Shown: one piece after another, positions 9,571 through 19,032 of the stretch
How positions within the stretch are numbered: the first letter of the stretch is position 1
Layout of the letters: each line of letters begins with the position of its first letter
Source of the DNA: Paraglomus occultum
Taxonomy: Eukaryota; Glomeromycota; Glomeromycetes; Paraglomerales; Paraglomeraceae
Direction: 5' to 3'
NCBI GenBank assembly: GCA_910592205.1
Contig: CAJVPJ010000084.1
Coordinates: 1-47,897 of the forward strand
Length of the DNA: 47,897 nucleotides
The notes under the pieces: model-generated
Seen by the model: the letters and a program-made list of their open reading frames with translations, nothing else
Told to the model about the DNA's origin: nothing
The model's database searches: none
Program-made: the position numbers and the translations under genes

Positions 9571-11041
9571 TCATTCGTCTTCTGGATCTATTAATGCGAT
9601 TCGTTGTTTATAAATGTCGTCAATGGTATAAAGCAAAGACAAACTAGCAACGAAACTTCATAGTGATACTCGTTTCTCACCTGGACCAAAAACCGAAAAA
9701 TCTATTTTCTTGCCTCTTGTCCTTCTGCCACCCTTTATAATATTAGAGGCGTCTAGGTCTGCAGCATCTTGTTCTGCATCAATTGACCGTAGATGGCTTA
9801 GCGGTGTACAGATATTCAAAGGCAATTAAAATTTGAAGTCAACCTCTACTCACTTATTTCGTCACTATCATAGACTTCATCGTCAATCGTCTTTAACTTC
9901 TTCTTTCGTCGTACTCCACCATCCGAGTCATCATCACTCGATACTTTCTTCTTAGGCTTCCCTTTAATTTTCTGTTGCCATTGAGAGTTAGATATACAAT
10001 AAATACACGCACACGTGAAGAAAAAAAGCCAATTTATAGTAAACGTTCCCGCGTAAAGTATCGACAAGAAAACAATTCTGTATATCAATTTAGTATCGCC
10101 TTGCTATTCATTATACCTTCCTTGATCTTGTCGAGCTTGATTTCTTTCTTTTCTTAGATGCTGCTTCATCAGAGTCTGATGGTTCCGATGTATAATTTTC
10201 TGAATCGCTTGATGACGTTGTGATCTCATCTACAGAAAACCAGAACATGCATATATATATGTTAGGCCACCAAATCAGTTGTGAACACCATCGTTTATGC
10301 TTTCACCTGTAAAAATTTCAAGATCAGGTGCAACTGTATTGAGCTAGCAAGTCATCAAATCTAATATTATGTAAAAAATCTCTTACAAAAGCAATTAACT
10401 ACTAAAAGACTACAAAATACACGTATAAACAAAACAATCCCCGAAGTTTGCGCGCTTATGGTGAGACATTTCTTCTCAGATTTCTCTTCTCGCTTTTTTG
10501 TAAGAATACTCATCGCAACGTAATTTTATTTTCCCGAGTCATTCGACATCAACGTACCTTCGTCATCTTCTACTACAAAGCCATCTCCTTCATCATAAGC
10601 ATCCTCGTTCAGCCGACGACCACCATAAGGCTTAGGTTTAAAGGCATTTGTACGGGGTGGAACCGCAACAGGCTTAGCTGAAGAGCGCATTGTCTCTCCA
10701 GCTGAAGTCTTCTTGGAAGAAGATCCAGCGGAGGTTCCGCTAGAAACTGCTTTATGCTTTTGCTGTGCTTGTGCTTGCGGTTTAGGCTTGACCTTTCCCG
10801 TTTGTCTTGAACATATCAAATAGCAACCCATTTGATGAGTATCGTACATGTAATTATGTTGAATAAATGTGTATACAGCGGTATCGAAAAACACTTTATT
10901 ACCCAAATGCAAAGAGACTGATCTAGTATACGCTAACTATATAATTCTACACCTCCGAACTCACTTTTGATTAATTTCGTCCGTCTGCTCTGCCTTCCTC
11001 TTGGCAGCAAGTTCTTCCAGTTTTTTCCGCTTTTCAGACAT
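9571..11041 (-). CDS. Acidic nuclear protein with C-terminal CHZ-like (H2A.Z chaperone-type) motif
   Basis: Six exons on the minus strand (11041-10965, 10805-10558, 10229-10117, 9971-9854, 9773-9681, 9587-9571) join in phase to a 221-residue protein. The N-terminus (MSEKRKKLEELAAKRKAEQT) is a charged helix. A glutamine/serine/lysine-rich linker follows, then an acidic patch ('DAYDEGDGFVVEDDE', about residues 94-108). Next come alternating acidic-serine and KKRKK-type basic blocks (possible nuclear localisation signals). The C-terminus reads DLDASNIIKGGRRTRGKKID followed by FSVFGP and an acidic end. The 'I..GGRRTRGKKIDF' segment resembles the CHZ motif of fungal histone chaperone Chz1 and related H2A.Z-H2B binders (from memory). 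The rest of the protein is unlike Chz1. If the final 17-nt exon is not used, reading through the donor gives a stop at 9658. Function as a histone or chromatin factor is inference. Confidence 0.7.
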
Positions 11042-11635
11042 CTGCTGCTATATATGGTTGCTACGGATCAGACTGCAACAAAGTAACAAACACGGGAAAT
11101 CAAATTGAGCGTAATCGAAAAGAACGAAATTACGCTTTATGTAGCCAGACAGCGATTACTGATTCCAGTTATGTACCACAATTTGACCTTTTTAGGTTGG
11201 TCGTGTTACAATGGATGGAAGGTAGGTAAACCCGCATTGTGCACATCACACAAAGCCACATACTTGCAGATGTCACTTGTTGCGCATACTCAATGTCCAT
11301 CGATATCATCAATAAACTGATTTCGTGCCGAGCATTGCTATTGGTGACCAACTGTCACAATTTACGTATTGTCTGCACACCGATATGCAAACTGAATCCT
11401 GGAAGAATTTTTACTATTATTGTTATTGTTATAAACTTTATTTGCCCATGATCGATAAAATGAGGAGGAATGGTGTGGTTAACCGAGAAGATAAACCAAT
11501 TATCAGTATCATTTACAACTTTTTATTCTTGTCATGTTCTATGTTGCTTGGTTGTAAAACCAATTTCTAGTCATGTGGAGCTTGCACTTATTATTATAAA
11601 CCATGCGACACGAGAACGCGAAATTAGTTGGACAC
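11042..11635. other. Intergenic region upstream of the CHZ-motif gene
   Basis: Divergent spacer between the CHZ-motif gene start (minus) and the candidate ORF at 11636. It presumably contains the promoter. Short overlapping open frames on both strands (11105-11570) show no recognisable domain and are treated as chance. Confidence 0.5.
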
Positions 11636-11908
11636 GATGAGTGACGAACGATATTTAGGGTACCATGGTACGTTAGTTCGACATTCGCAGTTCCATATTC
11701 GTCAATATTTTACTCTTCTTGTTACTCGTTCCTAGCCGTTGCCGCCTACTTTCGCAACGTAGATAGCACCACTTGTACCTATCCTGATTTCCTCGTTAAT
11801 ATTAACTCGCGGGACATTATCTTGCGAGTTCCACCACCATATACTGAGGAATGGTACGGACTTGACAGTATCTGGTATGAACGATACTTGAAAGAAGCAA
11901 AATGCTAA
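11636..11908 (+). CDS. Candidate small gene, frame-disrupted or spliced, unknown function
   Basis: From ATG 11636 one frame reads MSDERYLGYHGTLVRHSQFH and continues with 'IRQYFTLLVTRS' to a TAG near 11736. An overlapping frame open from about 11643 to the TAA at 11906-11908 continues with FRNVDSTTCTYPDFLVNINS and 'RDIILRVPPPYTEEWYGLDSIWYERYLKEAKC'. Both halves have protein-like composition and raised GC relative to the flanks. This suggests one gene with a missed short intron, a one-base frameshift, or an unusual exon structure. No domain is recognised. The N-terminal part has no signal peptide. Confidence 0.35.
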
Positions 11909-12079
11909 CAAACAGGTTGGATTTATTTTATAAAAGAGAAAACGGGAAGTGCTTCTGAGTTGTTATTATACGTTGTAATAACACGTCAAATAAGTCGCCA
12001 TGCGTGTGTGCACGTATTGAGCAACTCGGTAACCAAGTGATGATGGTGATGCGTCCCTCGGCTGGTTAGCATGAGCAGC

Positions 12080-13760
12080 TTAGTATAAGGATAACCAGAC
12101 AAAAGAAGTTGACAATACATCAGAAGCTATTTGGCCAAGTAAATTACTGGCTAGAACTGCTTTCAAGTTGGGAAAAGTCAACTTGACTTATACAGTAACT
12201 CCAGAAACACCATTGCTTATAGGAAAGGCATTGGGAAAAGAAATTGCATCATCATATTAATATCTAAAATTTGTGAAAATCAAAAACAGTTAGAAGAGCC
12301 AAGCTCTTATAAAGTGTATTGTGATGCACTTCCTGGACCTCTTTGTAATTTTTTTCAAGCTTTCTTACTGAATTACAAAAAAGGAAGCTAACTTCCATCA
12401 ACAGAATGAGAAAGACCAACAACCTTCCATCATAATCAAAAGATATTGACACTGATCAAATAACAAGAACAACTACATTTACATTATTTGCTTCCATGAT
12501 ACTGACAATAGCTTTTCCTGGAACGAAAATCTGGCTCACCCATATCATGTCATCAATATGCCAGAAACCAAAGCTATTTATATTGCCATACTTGTGACAA
12601 ATTCTTTATGGTGCAAAAGTTATTTCTTATAGCAAACGACATGAAAATCAACTTGAACTGGAGTGAGCACATAATGCAGACCCTGTATCAAAAATACTCC
12701 AAGGGACACAACATATTAATATTAATATGTTTAATTTAGATGTAATTGACAATATATATATAGACTTTGCAGCATTGACATTTAAATCAGGCAATATTTC
12801 TGACACTCCATGGCAGACTTCACATGCAACATTATGATTACTAATACAATTCACTCTTCCAAATGCTCCTGATGATATTATGGAAGAATCTATTGATCAA
12901 CCATTAATTGGTGAATCATCATTTACTGATAATGTTCTAATGAACTTTGAGATGGCATTTAATGCTATGTCAGATAATAATAATGTATTTAACTTGGAAC
13001 ATTTACATTCAAAAATCAATGATGATATATTATAATTAATGGGTTGCAATAATATTTCAAACCCACACATTGTGATATTGGAACCTGGTAAAGCTCCAAA
13101 CCGCGATGAGCATGCTGCATGTGAAATGTATCAGAGCAAGTTAGAAATCAGTAATGATAAAAAATTATATATTGCTTGTGATCAGGCTATTTATGGGATA
13201 CTGATCTCTTATAAAAAACGACATAATGATGTGCAACTTCTCTTGGGACAATGGCACACATTTAATACTAAGGCTATGTTGATTAAAATATTTTCAGGGT
13301 ATGGCATTTTAATGTTGCAGCTGCTTTAGGTGTACAATACCTGGATAAACTTAATAGGTTGTGGATTATCGGGTAACTAGTCATGTAATAGAATTAATAT
13401 GGAGTGCTGTTGGGATGGCACTGTTTCAACATGTTAAGAGTTGGGGTGGGAAAATGCATGACATATTGGTGGGTGACAATCAAGTAATGAAAGTATGGTA
13501 CTTGTTCTTCCGCTGGAGAAAGCACAGATATTAATATGCAAGCTCTGTCACACACTTTTTAGCACAAGTTCATGATGATGTACAACTTCAGAAATTGTTA
13601 AAGCTGTGGATATTACTCGTGAAGGCGCGGGTGGTCGTAATCATAAGCTGTCGTTTGATTTTACCCAGATTTAGTTTTATTATGATACCGAAATTTTAAG
13701 AATTGAATGGTTTGCAGAAATATTAATATCAGCATTTTGTATTTGAAGCAACCAATCCTG
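12080..13760 (+). pseudogene. Decayed DUF6589-type transposon-associated gene
   Basis: The clearest frame, 13039-13329, reads a segment with NPHIVILEPGKAPNRDEHA, 'CDQAIYGILISYKKRHNDVQ', 'LLLGQWHTFNTKAM' and 'IFSGYGI'. It is followed in other frames by 'LGVQYLDKL', 'VEDITREGAGGRNHKLSFDF'-like text near 13600-13670 and 'EILRIEWFAEI'. The order and motifs match the DUF6589 family carried by fungal mobile elements (from memory). Upstream, 12440-12900 contains fragments consistent with the N-terminal part. Many frameshifts and stops are present. The minus-strand frames at 12264 and 12648 are shadows. Confidence 0.6.
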
Positions 13761-13792
13761 GAGTTGTCAAAGTCCAGATGTTGCTAATAGTG

Positions 13793-13793
13793 C

Positions 13794-13834
<41 letters not shown>

Positions 13835-13837
13835 CAG
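13793..13837. repeat. (TTA)n microsatellite
   Basis: About 14 consecutive ATT/TTA triplets at the 3' side of the decayed DUF6589-type gene. Shorter TAA/TTA runs recur in the window (27703-27734, 45238-45254). Confidence 0.95.
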
Positions 13838-14118
13838 AATTTAATTTATTAAAAACTAGAGGTTGACCCATCCACCACCACTATTGACATTCTTAAACAT
13901 TATTAATTATTGGTCAGGTAAATGAATTTGACCCCCAAACAAGGATTGATGAACGTTACGTGTTGCTAACGATTCGTTTACATCTAACAATCCGTGGGGC
14001 AATTTATGGGACAGTTATGGAAAATAACGATATCTCAAACAATCAATCTCTCTTGTGATGCCAGACATCGACAAATACCGATGATATCAAAGTATTGTAT
14101 TATTAAACGAGCAAGAAA

Positions 14119-14436
14119 ATGTCTTTACGATCAATAAATTCGCATTATTATTATACGTTTTTCAACGAGAAACATTTAATTAGGCCATTGGAGTCACCAA
14201 AATTTAAATTAGACGCGATAGTAGATACGACACATAAGAAATATTTGACAAGAAACGATACGTTTCTAAGTACAATATTCATTTTATTTGCAAGTGGTGA
14301 CAATAACTTTGTCAACAAGTGGCGACGGAATTTTATAAAAAAAATATATACGGCGCGTTTAGGTTATTTATCACCAAGATTTGTTCGATTATCTAAGAGA
14401 ACCTCTTTTTTTCATTCATGCATTCAAAAATATTAA
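14119..14436 (+). CDS. Hypothetical protein, 105 aa
   Basis: An open frame of 105 codons starts ATG TCT TTA CGA and ends TAA, 108 bp before the convergent stop of the DCN1-like gene. The protein is basic with no signal peptide and one moderately hydrophobic stretch ('FLSTIFILFASG', about residues 53-64), followed by a KWRRNFIKKIYTARLG segment. I do not recognise it. In AT-rich DNA a frame of this length can arise by chance, so it is listed as a weak candidate. Confidence 0.25.
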   Translation: MSLRSINSHYYYTFFNEKHLIRPLESPKFKLDAIVDTTHKKYLTRNDTFLSTIFILFASGDNNFVNKWRRNFIKKIYTARLGYLSPRFVRLSKRTSFFHSCIQKY

Positions 14437-14544
14437 ATAATGACACAAGCTTCTAAAGTTTGGAGAAGATAGCAGTCTATTTACATAACTTCCAATCAAC
14501 CGAAAATTCCAAGAGCATCTATTTGACTGAGTTTTCGATCTCGA

Positions 14545-16256
14545 TCACGATATATGCAGAACTTCTCTGGCATAGTCTACAAACTATACAGAAAAAGTGA
14601 GCAACAGCCAATGATATGAGACAATGTTAGCAACCAGAACGTATGTCAAACGTTTTGCAAGACGTGAAATAACTTGCGGTGAACTCTATCGAGAAATATG
14701 CAACGCAATAAGAACAAACCTCATCAATCAGTACCGGCCAAGCCCCTGTTTGAACAAATATGAGAGGTCATCAGTATCAAATTACGTACACTTTCAAGAA
14801 AATAATTGATAGTAGGATCAATTTTTTACCTTCCGGATCGTAATTGGAAAAATCAGGATTGATTTGTTTGATGAAATCAAGTAACAGGTTCCACGTGTCT
14901 TTAGAGATCGACTTTCCATGTCTCTCCTGTCCCAAGAGGAAACCAAATTAGTATATCAAACTAAACTTGTCTAATAAAAATCTTGGAAAAACCCCAGATA
15001 TCAATTCGCTGACACGTAAATACTGGTATAATGGCTATATATACCTTTATAAAATCTATCCATATGTCAAGATGTTGCCAACGATCAGACAATAACAGTT
15101 GCCAATATCCTATCGCGACATCGAGACCTGGTTTCGTTGGATTGGACGATGAGTTATATTATATCATTTAAATACGTCAAATGAAGTGTTGCTAATTACA
15201 AGCACATACTCAACGACTTTTGATTCTCAGCCAATCCAAATTTAAATGTAAATTGATAAATTTCTTTTAGCGTATATTCATCCTGTATCGAATCTCGAAG
15301 ACGCGGTATGGCAGCTCGCATTTTTTCAATAGAGTCGCATCTATGCATTGTTCGATCGACAAACGATAATATCACGTCAAAATAAAATAGACACGCACAC
15401 ACGCACATATATATACACACATAATCTCTCTTCTCACATTGCGAACAGGAATAGCCTCACCTTAATTTGGACCAACCATTAACAAATCCTTGACGCCTGA
15501 ATTCACACATTTTTTCTGCTTCCAAGTGCCAAGCAATAACTAGCATAACAACATCTTCGGGAGCAACTTTCAAGTCATTACAGTATTCAAGCATTCCATC
15601 GACTAGAATAGCATCCTCGTCTTTGTCTATGCACGAAACATGAGGGACAACTAAATATGGATTGACCAGGAAAAACAAGATCGCAATTTGCGACATATTA
15701 TCATACCTTTATATCTTTGGAATGTCTGGTTAAGCTTATAAACGTCGACGCCTGAAGACGCGGGTGCGGCTGCAAATCCTCTCTGAACGACTGGCTGATC
15801 ATTAAAGAAGGAGTCAATGGCTACCTCTACGTTCCAGTTGAAATCCTTGAGTTTACGAATAGCCACTCTTTCACTATAAATAAGCCAGGTTATTTCTTAG
15901 TAATCATTTGTGGGGGAAAGGAAAAAAAAATCAAACAAACGGAACCTCTCCCCCCTTTTTTACGACAACGATTACTATGTGATTATAAAATCACGTCATT
16001 TTCATCCCATCTTTAATCGTCCTCGTCATATTATGTTCAGTCTTACCTAGCGCTAGTGAATGTGATAAACTGCCTAACCTTCTCCTTCTGAGAGGATCTC
16101 AGCGAGCTCTGTACAAAATTCAATATCGACGACAACTCACAAAGTTAGGGATAATCGCCTTCGGAAAAACCAAAACTTATAGAGTAAAACCGTTTATATT
16201 CTGTTTCTCCCTCCCCCCCCTCTCCCCTCTCCCCTCACCCCACGTTTGCCCTTCAT
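14545..16256 (-). CDS. DCN1: DCN1-like protein (cullin neddylation co-E3)
   Basis: Scaffold E3 that binds Ubc12 and cullin and promotes NEDD8 transfer, activating cullin-RING ubiquitin ligases. Nine exons (16256-16239, 16108-16047, 15873-15707, 15626-15461, 15340-15210, 15127-15045, 14926-14830, 14745-14720, 14583-14545) join in phase to 262 residues, the usual DCN1 length. The N-terminal UBA-like segment reads SSQKEKVRQFITFTSA, then 'LKDFNWNVEVAIDSFF'. The PONY domain follows: 'DAILVDGMLEYCNDLKVAPE', 'VVMLVIAWHLEAEKMCEF', 'FVNGWSKLRCDSIEKMRAAI', 'YQFTFKFGLAENQKSL', 'LDVAIGYWQLLLSDRW' and the terminal 'GAWPVLIDEFVDYAREV'. The last segment carries the acidic/alanine surface that contacts cullins in known DCN1. 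The initiator ATG sits in an 18-nt exon and is the least certain part. It lies head-to-tail with the coiled-coil gene upstream on the same strand. Confidence 0.92.
16207..16240 (-). repeat. G-rich tract at the 5' splice site of DCN1-like intron 1
   Basis: The plus strand is C-rich (CTCCCTCCCCCCCCTCTCCC, then CTCTCCCCTCACCCC). The transcribed RNA would therefore begin the intron GGGGUGAGGGGAGAGGGGAG and continue with further G runs. Four or more runs of at least three G within 35 nt fit a G-quadruplex-forming sequence overlapping the GTGAGG donor. Confidence 0.7.
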
Positions 16257-16893
16257 GCTAACGAATAGTAAGGTGTTGCTAGCCTTACACACTTTACCAT
16301 TTCGCTTCTACAGAAAATCGACTTTGTGATTTTGGAGAACACCTTGTTAGACTCAATTGTGAAAACAAGATTCTAGAAAACGGTCGAAGCAGGAGAACAG
16401 ATAAGGAGCCCCCAAAGCGCGAATGGGTTATGGGTCAGTTTGAGATAGTTAATAGCGAATGTCCGAATGAACAGTTTTGGTGCTACCATTTACCACGTGA
16501 ACTTTTTTATGCGGTATTAGTATTTTGAGAAAGACAAGTTACTACGGGAAGAGACAACCAGACGACTAATGACAACGGAGAACTGGTATATAATGAGTAC
16601 GAGATTCCGGGCTTCTGTTATTGCTTGCGTTTGTAATACCTGTGACCAATAGATAAACATTTACTCGGAATTTTTATTGTGTGCATTTGAATAAATTAGA
16701 CATATGATAATGAGTAAATTAAAAGGAAAAAATTGCTTTTTCAGTTATTATTTTCATTGCATATGAAGAAATTTACATAAAATTATAAAGAAATCGAATA
16801 TGAGGCAACTTGTATCCTGACAGACGAAAAAAATCGTCGAAAGAATCGGTCTCACATTCCAATAGCTTGATTAGTTTACGTCCATCACAAAAC
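16257..16893. other. Spacer between the DCN1-like and coiled-coil genes
   Basis: About 640 bp upstream of the DCN1-like start and downstream of the coiled-coil gene stop. It should hold the DCN1-like promoter/5' UTR and the 3' UTR of the neighbour. No further gene is seen. Confidence 0.55.
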
Positions 16894-19032
16894 CTATGCT
16901 CTTCTCTCCTTTTCCTGAACCAAAATTATTGGTCGAAGTGCTGGATCTTCTTTCTTCTTCTCTTCCGTTGCTTTAGCTCCCAATACCCAATTACCGAGTA
17001 AACTCCATCTCTTCTGTGAAGAACTAGCAGAATTGCGTCTATTTCTCTTGGGCGGATCTGCTAACGGTCTCACGAAGCCACCGTCTTCACCATAATTGGC
17101 AACCCTCGATGTAGGCGAACTGGGTAAGGGAGATAATTGATCACCTTGTTCGTCCATGCTAACCTTATGAACCCCCGTCTTGATCTTGAAGGGAACTTCG
17201 CTGGATGTAAGTGCGCCGCTCATCGTTTTGCGACGTTCGAGTTTCTTGCTTTCCGGGGGGGGAGTTGCCAACGCAGGCCCGGACGAGAATGTTCGCGAAT
17301 GGCCGAATGTAGTTGTTGTCGGACTGGCCGATGGTGCGGGGCCATTAATAGCGAGAATGTGTTCTGCACCAGGTGTTTCTACTATGCGGTTGAGGATCTT
17401 GTCGATATAGAGTTGCAAAGCCTTGTTGGCCTTTTCAACTTTTGCAACTTTCTCTTCAAGTTCTGCATTTTTGCTTTCAAGTTCTATTGTAACATTGTTT
17501 AGACAAATGCAAATATTATTTTGTGAGCTTAAGAAGTAGTTAGAGTAAAATGAGAACCATACTATTCCGAATCCGACTCACTCTCTATATCACTGCGATC
17601 ACTCTCTTTCTGCACATCCTCACCAAACGATCCATTTCCTCCAGAAGCACGATGTAATTCTGCCGCAAGGTCGTTGTTAGCTTTGATTCCATTGGCGGTC
17701 GGTTCCTTGTTTTCGCTTCTTGTATCATGATCGTTATACTAGAATGAATTGAGCATGTTACCACCTCTCCTGTTATAATGCTTCCCAAGGCTGGTTAAAT
17801 CATTTAAAATACACTACCTGCATGATCGGGTTGAGCATGAATTCCCCTTTGATAGTCTTTTCATGCAACAGGCTCTGGAATACTTCATTCTCTTCCATAA
17901 GTGACTGGTTGACAGTTTTAACTTGTTCAAGTTCATTTTTCAGCTGTTCAATGTCTGCCTGATTTTTCTCGTTTTCGGACGTTTTCTTTGTAACTTCTTG
18001 ATTAGCGTGGAGAACGTCATCTCTTAGTTGTTTGATGAGTTGATCTCGCTCTTTGATGGTTGCCAACGCCTTCTTGGCATCGCGATTTGCATTAATCTGG
18101 GCAAGTTCCGTTGCAGGAGAAGGTTTGGAAGAGTTGATAGCATCACCTGATGTGGAATGAAGGTAAAAGTTAAGAGTCTGTAAAGGTATTATGAAATACA
18201 ACAGCATAATATATTTATTCAATCAAATCGTACCATTAGAATCTATGTGACCAAGCTTATGGAATTGCTCATTTTGTTGAGCAAGAACACCGACAGTAGC
18301 CTGAAGGGCTTTCACTTGTTCTTGGAGCTCTGCTTCGCGTTCTTGCCGGTCCGTTTCGCGATCCTGCCAAACTAGTCGGTCTTTCTCGAATGCTGTTGCC
18401 TAATTAATCCAGAATACATAATAATTTTTATTACTATCCCGACCCGTCATGCTCTAATAATGTATGCCGAACAATAAATTACCTCCTCTCTCATCTTTTT
18501 CTCAGTCTCTCGTTTGTTCTTCAAATAGGCAGCATTTTCTTTCTTCAATCTTTCTACTTCCTGATTTTGCTGATAAAGTTCAGATTCAAGACGTGTGTAA
18601 TCTTTATGCTGTTCATCTAATTGCTGTTGAAGTGCAGCAATTTTCTTCCGGACATAAGTGTTTTCGTTAGCCAACGTCGTATTTTCATTGTGTGCGGTGT
18701 TGAGTTCTTCGCGAAGCTAGAATTTGACCAAGAATATAATGGTTATGAATACGGTGAAATGCTTTGTTATCATCGTCGATTAGCTCTCGTTACATAATAT
18801 ACACACAAATAATTAAGGCACAAGGTCTATGATCACATTAGTTTCGATTAGGATAATACAGCCGTACATTATTCTCTAACAACTGTTGACGATGTCGCAT
18901 ATAATGCTAATATATGCCATCACTGTATAGTCCTGTGCGAGTACTCTCTCCAAGGCCAGTTAAGCTTACCGTATTACACTCCTGTTGGGCTGTTTCCAGA
19001 TCTTTTTGTAAAGAGGCCGGATCTATGGACAT
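16894..19032 (-). CDS. Conserved fungal-type long coiled-coil protein, 512 aa
   Basis: Six exons (19032-18970, 18716-18483, 18399-18234, 18146-17818, 17738-17582, 17483-16894) join in phase to 512 residues. Residues 1 to about 270 are almost continuous heptad-rich coiled coil (for example 'KKIAALQQQLDEQHKDYTRL' and 'IEQLKNELEQVKTVNQSLM'). They end in the conserved-looking 'LLHEKTIKGEFMLNPIMQ'. A short serine/acidic linker ('SDRSDIE') leads to a second coiled coil, 'KNAELEEKVAKVEKANKALQ' plus 'LYIDKILNRIVE'. The last 150 residues are proline/serine-rich and basic with 'SQKRWSLLGNWVLGAK'. No motor, GRIP or kinase motif is present. Similar proteins occur in other fungi (from memory), but I know no assigned function. 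A scaffold role at membranes or the cytoskeleton is only a guess. The fifth exon was read in the frame that leaves matching splice phases, not the alternative open frame at 17585-17788. Confidence 0.8.

Noticed and set aside
13793-13837. ATT/TTA run as a CRISPR-like or structured repeat
   Set aside because: Simple trinucleotide microsatellite without spacers. No CRISPR array was seen anywhere and none is expected in a eukaryote.
14624-14809. Plus-strand ORF of 61 codons
   Set aside because: Antisense to the last introns and exon 8 of the DCN1-like gene.
17137-17502. Plus-strand 121-codon frame over the coiled-coil gene
   Set aside because: Antisense shadow of the proline/serine-rich C-terminal exon; no conserved features.
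17585-17788. Alternative frame of the fifth coiled-coil exon (LRQNYIVLLEEMDRLVRM)
   Set aside because: Its splice phases do not match the neighbouring exons and it runs into TAG. The other frame joins in phase on both sides.
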